Shown here piece after piece: positions 22,513-33,383 of a stretch of 62,000 nucleotides of DNA. The DNA is from Lingula anatina (Eukaryota; Brachiopoda; Lingulata; Lingulida; Lingulidae), in contig NW_019775991.1 in NCBI RefSeq assembly GCF_001039355.2, forward strand, positions 487,565-549,564, given 5' to 3'. Positions within the stretch are counted from its first letter, which is position 1. Every line of letters begins with the position of its first letter. The notes beneath the pieces were generated by a model that was not told the origin of the DNA, did not search any database, and saw nothing but the letters and a program-made list of their open reading frames with translations. The translations under genes and the position numbers were made by a program.

Positions 22513-22753
22513 ACCTCCGCCAAGGTGGTTATGTTTTCACCCCTGTCTGTCTGTCTGTTTGTTTGTTTGTCATCAACATAACTCAAAAAGTTATGGACCG
22601 ATTTTGATGAAATTTTCAGGATAGGTGGGAAATGGGTTAACTTAGAAGTGATTAGTTTTAGGTGGTGATCTGGATCAATTATCAATCAATAATCAATAAT
22701 AATCAAAAATCGCTGCCACGGCGGAGGTCTGCGCTCTCGGAGTGCCCTTCTAG
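22513..22753. mobile_element. MITE in W2 intron 1 (acctccgccaagg family)
   Basis: Starts acctccgccaaggtggttat, contains a gtctgtctgtctgtttg run and ccgattttgatgaaattttc, and ends with cacggcggaggtctgcgctc and gagtgcccttctag. ACCTCCGCC and GGCGGAGGT are inverted. W1 lacks it at the same place. Similar sequences are common in marine invertebrate genomes in my experience; the family name is not certain. Confidence 0.7.
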
Positions 22754-23307
22754 TTTACTTCTTAAATAGTCTGGGGTGTATAATGCAAAATGGTTTAGTA
22801 CTTTAATTGGAGTTCAAGATGGCCGTCGTCTGTTAGATTCTTTAATGACACACGTAATTTCTGCTTGTTTTGACTGGTTATTTGATGTTTGCTGATATTA
22901 GCAAAAAATGGATGTAGGTTATTTTACATAGATAGAAGCGGGTTTGACCATATGCACACTTGAATGCGTAAAGGTTTATAACTTAAAAATTTAAAATAGA
23001 TCGCAGTCGAACATGAACATTTCCTTTGGCGGCATTTTTATCTTTATTGATTTTTCTTAATTGATTTTGCTCATCGGCAAATCGTCGTTAGTCTCCAGCA
23101 TGTCTGGTATTGCTGGAACTTAGTAAGGTCCAATATGACGAAGCCCCTTGCAAAATCAGACTACGTGGTATGCAGTGTACATTATGAGGGTAGATCGGCA
23201 ATAGTGAGCGGGTTTTGAATAAATCCTAAGATGTCAACAATAAACCTTACCCACTGCGAGCAGATTCATTTTGTTTTATTAATTGTTCTTATCTTTCAGA
23301 AAAAAAA

Positions 23308-25598
23308 ATGGGGAAGTTTCTGGCAAGCATTTTAGTGCTTGGCCTGTTGGGGCTGACGGCTGTGGTTGGACAAAAAGAAAATTTCCCCGCAAACCCAGAC
23401 GGTGCTTTATTCAGAACAACTCTCGGCGGGTCGGCGGTAGTGACCGGGTTCTCAACAAACCAAGCCACGTCGCCGGATGGCAAACCCTACCCACCGTGAG
23501 TGTATTCACATCTGGGTCTTCTTTGACTGGAAAGCACGCGGTGTGCGGATCCTCTATGTTAACCTGACGTTTTTTTTTTTTTTTTACTTTCTTTCTGTCT
23601 TTCTTTATTTCCTTCTTTGTGTATCGTTACTTTCTTGCTTCCTTTCTCCTTTCTCTTTTTTAATTACATTGTTATTTCACATTACCATTATCCGTATTGG
23701 TCTTTCTCAAAATATTACTCATCGTTTAATAAATACATCAAGATATTTTCATTGTAACATATTCAATAATTTTTTCTGGTCTTTTTTCTGTGATCTATTG
23801 TAAAATGCACGTGCACGTTATTTCAAAAGGGAGGTCAGGCAGCATAGCGAATTCCCCACAAAACAACCATTGGGTGGTGAGGACTCTCATCCACAGGACG
23901 GCGTCTCTGAGATAGGAGGACAGGTCAAGCTGAGGGGGAAGCGGCAGATCAGGTACTCAAACTCGTGACATAATTTCATCGTTTTCCTGCTTCTGGCAGC
24001 TCTGGATTGAGTAAGGGTGGGGGTGGGGGAGCTCTTCCAAACCTCCCGCTTAGCTTCAGAGGTACGTTGTACCCCCCCCCCCCCCCAAAAAAAAAAAAAA
24101 AAAAGAAAGAAAGAAAAAAACGGCATAATATAGCAAGGGAACAAAATAAAAACCACGTATTTTTTATCCCTGTGATTGTTGTAAAATTGGTTTCTTCTCC
24201 TTTATTACCCCCCCCCGCTTCAGCAACCTCTTTCAGCAACAATACCCTGGATCCCCTGAAAAAGATCAGCAGTGAGTTAACTTGTAGAGCCTGATAAAAA
24301 ATTACAGAAATCTTGATAAGTTTCCCAGCTCTCTTTTGCCTTCTTTGCAAAGGCAGGTATTTTTTCTATTTTCCATTTTTGTTTAGCTACATTATTATTT
24401 TATTTTATTTTTTTTTTAATACGAAAATTTGCTTTTGAGTTAATTAATTACGATAAATAATTAAAATTAGGGCCCAGGCCCAAAAATAACCTAAAGTACC
24501 TTCGACAGATATTGCTCATATGCCAAAACTCAGAAAATGTTCAAATCAATTTCACCTGTAGTTTAGTTCAGCACTTTTTACATGTATACTTATTGACTGG
24601 TAATTATTTCATACATATTTCTCTATTCCAGTCAGATTGGTTTTTGCCGGGTGGTGCTTTACTGGGTCAGACCTTGGTGGGTTTACTGGGGAAATATTTG
24701 GTGGCCTGTCATGAACTCACCCTGGTGGGGATGGCACTGGTATCACTGGTGGTACTGTCTGTAAGTTTTTATTGTATTATCTTAATTCCTATTGTACGAG
24801 TGTGAAATAAAGATACAACATAGGTATTGAATTGTGTTGTGCCTTCTTTCATTCTCTATCTTCTTCTTCATAGTGAATTTTTTTCTGCTTGTTTGAAATA
24901 CTATAGAAGTACTCCTTTAAGATCCCACTGGGGATATTTGAAAGCCAAAGGACCAATAACATTCAAGAGAGGCAGTTTTGTTAGGGTAGTGCACATACTG
25001 CCAAATGTGGTCCTAAAATTGTACACGTAAACCTGAACACATTTTGTTAAGTAGAGATGCGGTGAATTTCATTTCCATTGATGGTACGGCGTGTCTAGGT
25101 GAGGTGTTGATATGTAGCGTCATCTTTTTACATACGCAGGCACAAAGCCAAGACTACGAGCACTACAGTACACAAGTGCAATTAAGTCATTTGTTTCAAA
25201 TACAAATATTAATAACTACAATATCATGCTTGATATGGGATAATCAAACGATAAATAAATAAAGCAGGATAAGCTTCATGCACGTGAAATGTCCTTTCAG
25301 TGTTTCAATTGATTTCAACTTAGAACTATAAAATGATATTTTATTATGTGTATCAGATTCAGTAACTAAAAGTGGGAAACTGTTAACGTCATTTGGTTAT
25401 TTTTTTTCTTTTTCCAGACCAAGTCTATGCAAGGTCAGCATTGCTGACCCAGGGAATATAAGATATCTGTGCTCGCGTTGTAGAACGGAGTGGGGCTGGA
25501 TTCGTGTACCGATATGGTATTACTGGATTCCACGTTGGATTTGGATCCGCGCACCTGTCGGGTGTTGCTGCGACATAAGGAATCAGTGGTGGTGCTAA
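23308..25598 (+). CDS. W2: Trp/Cys-rich secreted prepropeptide, array copy 2
   Basis: Coding exons are 23308-23495, 23830-23952, 24632-24760 and 25418-25598 (621 nt, 206 aa), with the same phase-2 introns as W1. The signal peptide is MGKFLASILVLGLLGLTAVV followed by G-Q. The pro-region has FPANPDGALFRTTL and STNQATSPDGKPYP. RGKR at 98-101 is an RxKR site; cleavage would leave a 105-residue peptide (102-206) starting with Gln, the same length as in W1 and W3. It holds 20 Trp and 9 Cys in the W1 spacing. The terminal exon differs from W1 mostly in the loop after its first Cys. All codons are open. Function unknown. Confidence concerns the gene model, not any role. Confidence 0.75.
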
Positions 25599-25607
25599 CG
25601 CACAGGC

Positions 25608-25619
25608 CACGTGACGTCA
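25608..25619 (+). promoter_or_regulatory. W2 post-stop CACGTG/TGACGTCA motif
   Basis: CACGTG (25608-25613) overlaps TGACGTCA (25612-25619), ten bases after the stop, as in the other copies. Confidence 0.5.
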
Positions 25620-25868
25620 AGTCGTCTGATCGTCTTCAAGAACAATAGTTATATACCGCTTTGAAGCACTGAATTACAAGCCAATATATATTTTTGACAG
25701 AACAATCGGTACAAAATTCTCATCTCCTGTAATCTACCGCGTAACTTAGTCTGAAATTCAGAAAAGGCTACACTTGGACTTCTGTCAATTTGCATTTAAA
25801 GCAGACCATTTGTTTTAGGCCCACTGAGCTTTCATCTGTATTACCAGTTTAGAAAGAAGCGATAGGCG

Positions 25869-25874
25869 AATAAA
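25869..25874 (+). terminator. W2 polyadenylation signal
   Basis: AATAAA followed by gttatgttgttggtttt, aligned with the W1 signal. A second AATAAA-type word (caaataaagct) follows at about 25914. Confidence 0.7.
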
Positions 25875-26087
25875 GAAATTAAAGATCAAAGGCAGTTATG
25901 TTGTTGGTTTTCAAATAAAGCTCACGGTGACTTAGACAGTACAATTGTTTTTCCTTTTTGCAATAACTGTGCAATACGCGCTACCAACTACACAATGTTG
26001 TTTTGCCTACAAAGATATTTAGACTTCATATTTAAATGGGGGGGGGGGGGGGGGGGGGGTCTCAAGAACCCCCCCCCCCCTTCCCCA

Positions 26088-26502
26088 NNNNNNNNNNNNN
26101 NNNNNNNNNNNNNNNNNNNNNNNNNNNNNNNNNNNNNNNNNNNNNNNNNNNNNNNNNNNNNNNNNNNNNNNNNNNNNNNNNNNNNNNNNNNNNNNNNNNN
26201 NNNNNNNNNNNNNNNNNNNNNNNNNNNNNNNNNNNNNNNNNNNNNNNNNNNNNNNNNNNNNNNNNNNNNNNNNNNNNNNNNNNNNNNNNNNNNNNNNNNN
26301 NNNNNNNNNNNNNNNNNNNNNNNNNNNNNNNNNNNNNNNNNNNNNNNNNNNNNNNNNNNNNNNNNNNNNNNNNNNNNNNNNNNNNNNNNNNNNNNNNNNN
26401 NNNNNNNNNNNNNNNNNNNNNNNNNNNNNNNNNNNNNNNNNNNNNNNNNNNNNNNNNNNNNNNNNNNNNNNNNNNNNNNNNNNNNNNNNNNNNNNNNNNN
26501 NN
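26088..26502. other. Assembly gap (415 N)
   Basis: A run of N beginning in a G-run/C-run stretch. Open frames reported through it are meaningless. It lies in the 3' flank of W2, where W1 has a C/G-rich repeat at about 20560-20690. Confidence 0.98.
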
Positions 26503-27299
26503 GGAGAGGGGCTCAGAAGACCCGTGCCCAGTTCTCAGCTACGGAATCATGACTTCTCCCTCTTCATAACCAGCAAAACGACTGGTGTAAAAATTGTCTC
26601 CCCCCCCCCCTCATTTGACAAAACCCTGGATCCACCAATAGAATTAATAATCAAATCAATCAGTTTAATTTTTTTTTTTCATTTTTATTTTTTTTATTTT
26701 ACGTCAAAAATGCTTTGCTTGAAATATAACGGTTACTTTAATTTTTTTTTTAATTTACAAGAACCGGAAAGGATCCGTTTTGAATCCAAATTTGATCTAG
26801 GTTCTATGCCTTTTGTCAAGTTGTGTCAATTCAGAGGGTGAAAAGGTTTTGAAATTGCTGATTAAAGATCGACCCTTTTTTGATGCTCCATACTACTCGT
26901 ATTTGTCTGACAGTTAAAGAAACCGAAAAAAAAAAAAGAAATAGACAGAGACACAATGTCGACATTTCTGCCCTCGCAAACAAAGGGAATTTACATGTAT
27001 GTTGCCAAATGTCCACAAGCACAACGCTCAAAAGTAAATTGGACTTAGGCGTATACATGTACGACCGAAAATTGTCATTTATGAATTACGAAAAATATGA
27101 TACACAGTTAAAAAACGGGGGATGAATATACAACCCCCATTCTATATAAATACCATAATATATAATTAATCAAGTATGTGAATAAAGTAGGATAATGACC
27201 AACCAAGATTAATTAAGAAAGTATGTGAAATAACAAAAGCTATTGGAGCAAAATTTCGGCAAAAATGAAAAATAAAATCCCGAAAATTTACTTGTTAAA

Positions 27300-28135
27300 T
27301 GGCTCACCGCCACCCTCGGCGACAGTCTAAATTATTTTCTTCGTCGCCTCAGCATGTCTGGAGTAATGATTCAGGTTTTAGAATCAAATAATTGAGAGAA
27401 ATCATCAAAATCATCAACTACCCGGGTGTAGTTATATTCCTGGTTTACTAACAAGCAATAGTACATTACTGTGCTGTCAAATGCTCTGAAAGATTCATTC
27501 TCACAACTGCCACTTTTCTTTCTCCTAGTCCTACTGGGCCATTTTCTCCATTAACAATTTGATGATCAGTGAGAACATTGATCTACAATTTGAGCATATG
27601 CATACTGGGATGAATTGAAAAGTGCAGATTAGAGATACTAAAGTCTTGACAAGTTTTCTATATAAAATGCATATTTTAACCTTTCAATATCTTCTGTTCC
27701 TTTGGGAAGCTCCTTCAACACAAGCAGTGAACCTAGAAATCTTATAATTATAATTTTATATCCTTCTCATATTCAGAGACTTAAGCATAGAGCGGCACAC
27801 ATACATGTAGTTGCAATGTATATTTGCACCAAGCTAAACATGAAAGATCGATATAGATCAATAATAATAATAAAAATAATAAATAATAATAATAAAAAAA
27901 ATAATAATAATAATAATCATTATTATTATTATTATTATAAAAATTTGATAAATTTGATAAATTATCCTCTGACAACATTGTCATGGTAACAAGTTGTCAT
28001 GGCACATACCTGCACGGATGCACTAATGTCATTGGTGGTCCAGGCAGGTGAGGATGCGTCTCCATGGTAACAGTTTTTAGGCGTGAGCCTGACTGAAGTC
28101 CGGATACCTGATTCACTTTGAGAAACTCACTGTCC
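27300..28135 (-). pseudogene. Decayed ATG3 tail (parts of last two exons)
   Basis: 27300-27360 matches the 5' half of ATG3 exon 9 with changes. 27400-27540 matches intron 8, and 28010-28130 matches exon 8, including its GTATGT donor and the VHPC(R) active-site context. The middle of the exon 8 copy carries base losses that shift the frame, and the 3' half of exon 9 including the stop is missing. It is a relic of array duplication that took in the neighbouring ATG3 end. Confidence 0.85.
27862..27940. repeat. (AAT)n/(ATT)n microsatellite pair
   Basis: Runs of AAT then ATT on the same strand form a long self-complementary tract inside the ATG3 relic. The equivalent place in the intact ATG3 intron has only short repeats. 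Confidence 0.8.
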
Positions 28136-28341
28136 TATGATCCCACTCTACGGAGACTCAGATTAACGGATTAACACGCCCCCTATTGTTTCCAATAACT
28201 TGTCAGTTTTCTCTATTTTCTACTCAATGCCAGGGGGAAGCGTGTTTATCTGTTAGTCTGATTACATTCAGCAAAAGTCCCCGTGGAGTTGGATCGATCT
28301 CCGTAGAACGATATTTTCATTGGGAATGACCCCGTAGACCC
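28136..28341. mobile_element. CCCATTCCCA-related MITE, diverged copy
   Basis: Begins gatcccactctacggag and ends ctccgtagaac ... attgggaatgacccc, imperfect inverted repeats. The inside (tactcaatgccagg) matches the copy at about 50955-51203. It sits at the junction between the ATG3 relic and array unit 3. Confidence 0.55.
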
Positions 28342-29009
28342 CAACGGTCTAATTTTAACTGCGTGACAATTTCCTCCTGTTTTCATTTTGTAAATAAGAA
28401 GCCAGGGATTTTCGTTTTAAGTACGCTCTTCATTTAAAAGCTATAAAATGAATATTCAGTAAGGGATTACAGCAGCAGCAAAACACTTTTAAAACGTGTT
28501 TTAAACAGCTAAACTGATTTTGCCAAAACCACCGAGGGAGATCTTCAAGTACCTCGCAGAATGCTTTAATTGCTTTGAATGCATTAATAAATTACCATCG
28601 AATTGAATCGATTTAAATGCACTATAAAAAAATCTTGAGAATAATAAACAGGAAGTGACGTGGGATATAACGATAGAACGGCTTTTGGTCGCTATTTCGA
28701 TACTTAATGACCGACGTGAATTTCCTCCTTTCTATCCAATCAAAACGCTGAATGAAATTTTGATTGGCCTCTTTTTTCAGTAACCAACAGATATGTTTTT
28801 TGATGCAGACAGTTTCAAAGAAGTTAAATGAAATTGACGTTTTCAGGTTCGATTTGAAAATTATTCTTTAGTTTTTTCATATTATTTATTTGTTTATTAA
28901 TTCATGCGTTTTATTTTGTCTTTGACAGATGGATAAATGCCAAAACATTAATATATATCATGTTGTTTTTGCCAAATCTTTTGAATAACCAGTTGAGCGG
29001 CGCTGAATA

Positions 29010-29143
29010 ATGACTCATTTTAATTTTTAATCAAAACTTTTCTCTTTTATTTCCTTGTCGAAATCTATAAATACAACCCTTTCAAAATTCTAATAAACAG
29101 AATTTCTTCAGCGAATTCAGAGCGCAGCGACTGACAAGCAAAG
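29010..29143 (+). promoter_or_regulatory. W3 core promoter and non-coding exon 1
   Basis: ATGACTCAT (29010-29018) stands exactly 56 bp upstream of TATAAATA (29066-29073). The leader exon ends at 29143 before GTACTG. Nearly identical to W4. Confidence 0.75.
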
Positions 29144-30109
29144 GTACTGTAATTTCGTTTTTATATTATTTTGCTTTTTAAATCGTATGCAGTGTATAAA
29201 GAAAAATGGTTCACTACTCGAATTGGAACTCAAAATAGGCGCCGTTTTTTATATATTTTAGTAATATCACATTCAGCTTCTGCTTATTTTGTGTTTGATG
29301 TTGGTTTACATCTATTTTGGATAATAAAGAAACACTGCAGGAGTTCATAGAGGTAAAAGTAAGGCTGATCATTCTTGTACCTTTATTCGTAAAGGTCACT
29401 GTTTTAAAACTTAAGTGCAAAATTGATAACATTCAAATATGCGTTCAGTTTTGGAGATCCACTCATAAATGTACATCCAAAATTAATTTAAAGGAAGTTG
29501 TTTTGAGTGCAAGGTCATATGGTCAGAAATTTCTGTATCATTTCCCCAAAAAAGAACACAAGCCAAGATTTCACGCCAAAACTCGAAATTTACTGGGATA
29601 GATGGAATTTTCCCCCGACTTACTAACCTTAAATCTCCCTTTTGTGACACTCACCATAACCCTGTAACAATTTTTTTGAAAATAAAAAAAAATTCAAAAC
29701 CTGCGCTTCAGCGCTGGATTGTCACAACGACTTTCTACAAAGGTTGAATATGGTTACTTTTTGCGCTGTTGATTAAGGCCATCTTTCTGTCAATTTATGC
29801 TTTAAAATTTGTAATTGTCCCCGTGCTCGTAGAATGCCTTTCACATTCCTGTCTTTTGTCTCTTAAAGTCGTAAAACACGACGGACTGCCTCTGAGACAT
29901 TATGAAAGATAACCTCTGGTTACAGGGTCCGCTAGTTACTAATCTGTTACAATATTAGATATGATATCAGAGGACAATGAAAGAATATATGAACGTGAAA
30001 CAGGATGGTTTGAAACAACAGGAACGCAATGGACATTTTCCTTAACGGATGTTTGGTCTAAATTGAAATTTATCAATATTCATTTTCCTCTTTATGGAAA
30101 TCGCCGTGA

Positions 30110-30325
30110 TGGCTTAGTTTGTTTGGTGTCGTGTAAAGCTTTGCCAGGCCAGGCGGGACAATTAACAGCCCAATTTGATGTAAAATCCCTCGCAAGTGCA
30201 GACGGCGCCGTAGGTCTATTTCCGTGTAAATCTTGAGGGCGAGTTGGCTTTAGTTTAGTTAGCGGATTTTTAACAAATCATCAATTGCCACCTGATGGCA
30301 AACGTTGTGCACTCTGTAGGCCTAT
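30110..30325 (+). pseudogene. Relic copy of the signal/pro exon in W3 intron 1
   Basis: gcagacggcgcc, aaatcttgagg, acaaatcatc and cacctgatggcaaac align in order with the functional exon at 30387-30685 (cagacggcgct, aaatctcgagg, acaaaccaag, caccggatggtaaac). Stops interrupt it and no donor remains. Equivalent, more degraded stretches are seen upstream of the first coding exon in W1, W2 and W4, so this relic predates the array. Confidence 0.6.
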
Positions 30326-30386
30326 ATTGTTTAGTATTATTATTATTATTATTTAAAAATTCTTTTCTTTCAGACAAATTTTCGTG

Positions 30387-32495
30387 ATGACGATGTTTCT
30401 GACTAGCCTAGTAATACTGGGTCTGACGGGCCTGAACGCGGTGGCTGGACTATTTCCGTTAACAATTCACCCCCCTCCCACTGATTACACACTCCCACCC
30501 CCCACTGAAGACACACCACCACCACCACCACCACCACCACCACCACCACCCACTGATGATACAGAAGGATTCCCCGAAAATCCAGACGGCGCTATATTCA
30601 GAACAAATCTCGAGGACGGGACGTTGATAGTGACCGGGTTCTCAACAAACCAAGCCACGTCACCGGATGGTAAACACTACCCAGCGTGAGTATATTCACC
30701 TCTGGGTCGTCTGTGCTGATCCTGTATATCAACCTGACTTTTTTTTCTTTTTTTCTTTGCTTTTTTCTATTTTTTCTTGTTCTTTACTCTCTTACTTTCT
30801 CTTTTCCTTCCTACTCTTTTTTTTTATTTCGCATTACCTGTCCGTACGCGCCTTTCTTCAAATATTATACTTTTTTTTTATTAAACTATAAGATATTTTC
30901 ATGTAACATGCATTATTCGGTCTATGTAAATTCTATCTGGATTTTTTTTAGTCTGTGATCAATTAACAATACACATGCACATTATTTTAACAGGGAGGTC
31001 CACGAACATAGCGAATTCCCCACACACCAACCAGAAGGTGCAGACGACTCTCACCCACAAGACGGCGTCTCTGACATACAGGCGCACCCCCACCTGGTGG
31101 CCAAGCGGCAGATCAGGTACTGCACGTAACACTAATAACTTTTTTTCTTCGATTGTTACAATACAATACGTATAACAAGGGAATCAAGACAAAACAAGTA
31201 ATTTGTGAATCCCTATGTCCTCGGATAAAAGTAAAACTCTTCTCGTATTATCCCTTACCTCTTCAGCAACCCGCGATTGCAATGGTAAATTCAACATTTG
31301 AAAAAGATCAGCACGTAGAACCAGAAAAATTACACAAGCCTAGACATGCTTTACGAACTAACTGAATTAGGGTCTCAGACTCGTAGAACTTGGGACTGGA
31401 AAATTACTAATCTGTCAAAAGTCAGAAAAAAAAATTATATTAATTTCATCTGTAGTTTACTTTAAAACACAACGCCTTTTACATATAAGATTATTGTCAA
31501 TTATTTCATATATATTTGTCCATTCCAGTCAGATTAGTTATTGCCGGACGGTGCATTACTGGGTCAGGCCGTGGTGGGTTTACTGGAGAAATATTTGGTG
31601 GCCCGTCATGAACTCCCCCTGGTGGGGATGGCACTGGCATCACTGGTGGTATTGTTTGTAAGTTTTCATTGCATTACATCCATTTCCTACTCGATGAATT
31701 AAAATAGTGATATTTTTTTAAATTGTAGTCCTTTTATTAACTACTCTATGAGCAAGAAATAATGATGAAATCTCGGTTTGAAATTTCCGTGCTTCTACTT
31801 TGAAGCTTCGTCTCCTTGACAGTTGTATTTCTTTACTAGTTTGAAATAGTATAAAAGTACCCATGCCCAATAGGGTCCTATAAACTTTTCCATAAGATGC
31901 AACAGGAAATCCATGTAGGAAACTTTTGAAATATCCATATTTGGACCAATAAGGTCCCTAGGGTTTGTTTTTTTGAAGGTCTTGCACACAGTGCCAAGCG
32001 CAGCGCGATGCGGTGAATTTCATTTCCATTAATAAGACGTTGAATCCTGATGCAGTGTTGATTTGTTGCCTCATCTTTTTTCATACGCAGGCACAAAGCC
32101 AAGACTACGAGCACTAAAATAGACACAAGTGTTATTAAGTCATTTGTTTTTAATGCAACTATGAATTGCCACAGCTGCCTTCTTGATATGGGATAACCAA
32201 ACCATAATTAAATAAATGAATTAATTAATTAATAAACTCATCGTCGAACGTTCATTTATGTATCAAAATGAGTTGCTGCTAGTTGAAATCATTTGATTGT
32301 TCTTACTTTTTCAGACCAGGTCGATGCAGAGCCGTCATGTTTGAAGGAAGAAGGTTTCGATATTTGTGCTCTCGCTGTAGAACGGAGTGGGGCTGGAAAC
32401 GTGTGCCGGTGTGGTATTACTGGATCCCGCGCTGGATGTGGATCCGCGCACCTGTCGGGTGTTGCTGCGACATTAGGAATCAGTGGTGGTGCTAG
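30387..32495 (+). CDS. W3: Trp/Cys-rich secreted prepropeptide with proline-rich pro-region
   Basis: Coding exons are 30387-30685, 30994-31116, 31529-31657 and 32315-32495 (732 nt, 243 aa). Signal peptide MTMFLTSLVILGLTGLNAVA-G. The first exon is longer than in W1/W2 because of a proline-rich insert (about residues 27-57, largely a CCA-type microsatellite, TDYTLPPPTEDT then a Pro run). The conserved pro-segment FPENPDGAIFRTNL follows. Lys137-Arg138 precedes Gln139, giving a predicted 105-residue mature peptide (139-243); the upstream residue is Val, so this is a plain KR rather than RxKR site. The mature part has 20 Trp and 9 Cys, with the same CCC and WWC ending as W1. Function unknown. Confidence 0.75.
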
Positions 32496-32500
32496 TCTAC

Positions 32501-32516
32501 ACGTCACGTGACGTCA
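32501..32516 (+). promoter_or_regulatory. W3 post-stop palindrome with CRE-like site
   Basis: ACGTCACGTGACGT (32501-32514) is a perfect 14-base palindrome that runs into TGACGTCA (32509-32516). It starts six bases after the stop codon. Confidence 0.5.
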
Positions 32517-32820
32517 CGATTATCTTCAAAATGCACGCGCATATATATACTGCTTTGTAGGTAGCACTGGAGTATAATACGTTAATAGATATTTATGGCA
32601 GAGCAATCGGTCCATAATTCTAATATACCACATGTTATCTACCGCGTAACTTTTTGTCTGAAGTACAGAATAAGCTATTACTTGGACTTTTGATTTTTCA
32701 CGTTTAGATTTAAAGCCGACTACCGGTATTTGTTTTAGGCCTACTGAGATTTAATATATATAGTATTGTGTAACCATATCTCTCTCTCTCTTCCTCTGTA
32801 CCAGTATAGAAAGAGGCGTG

Positions 32821-32826
32821 AATAAA
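32821..32826 (+). terminator. W3 polyadenylation signal
   Basis: AATAAA followed by ggctttgatgttgtttg, the same arrangement as W4 and W5. Confidence 0.7.
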
Positions 32827-33383
32827 GAAATCAAATACGAATGGCTTTGATGTTGTTTGTTTACGCCAATTAATCATCTAAACTTAACCAAGACTGTTAC
32901 GTTGCCTAAGACGGTGCCTTGCTTCCCTGGCATAAATATGTTCTTGTGCTCCCCTCAATTGACAAAATCTTAGATCCACCACAATTATTAATCAAATCAA
33001 AAAATCAGTATTTAATCTATCAGTTTGTTCTTTTATTTAGCACCATCATAGACGTATGTCTTGAATTGCTTTAAATGTAACGGTTGCCTTTTTCAAAATT
33101 ACTGAAATTGAAACTGCACCTTTTATGGTCTTGACCGGAAAAGGTCTGTCTGAATAAAAAATTAAGCCAACACCTGTAAAATAATTATATAATTTTCAGA
33201 TATTTGTTTTTTTCATAATAATCATGTGTAAAAAGTGTAAATCTTGATGTACCATATTAAAAAGATTCAACTAAGCTCGGTTAACGTTACTGATTTATTT
33301 ATTTGTAAGAACACAGGTCAGTGTCACTCACGCTATAGCTACTTACGTAAATTCATTATATTGTATCTACAGTGGGTGTCATA

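Larger units (their letters stand above)
21361..27300 (+). repeat. Array unit 2 (contains W2)
   Basis: Homologous to unit 1 along its length. It ends near 27300, where the sequence switches abruptly to a decayed ATG3 tail. A single N at 21421 lies 60 bp inside the unit 1/unit 2 boundary, so the exact join could be affected by assembly. Confidence 0.8.

Noticed and set aside
24512-24805. Leu/Val-rich reading of the Trp exon (SLPDGALLGQ..., LVGMALVSLVVL)
   Set aside because: Out of phase with both flanking introns and interrupted by stops in W4 and W5.
25995-26569. Long plus-strand open frames of 177-185 codons
   Set aside because: They run almost wholly through the 415-base N gap and homopolymer runs; there is no real sequence behind them.
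29961-30236. 91-codon open frame in W3 intron 1 as a separate gene
   Set aside because: Its 3' half is the relic of the pro exon, it has no signal peptide, and the W4 equivalent is broken.
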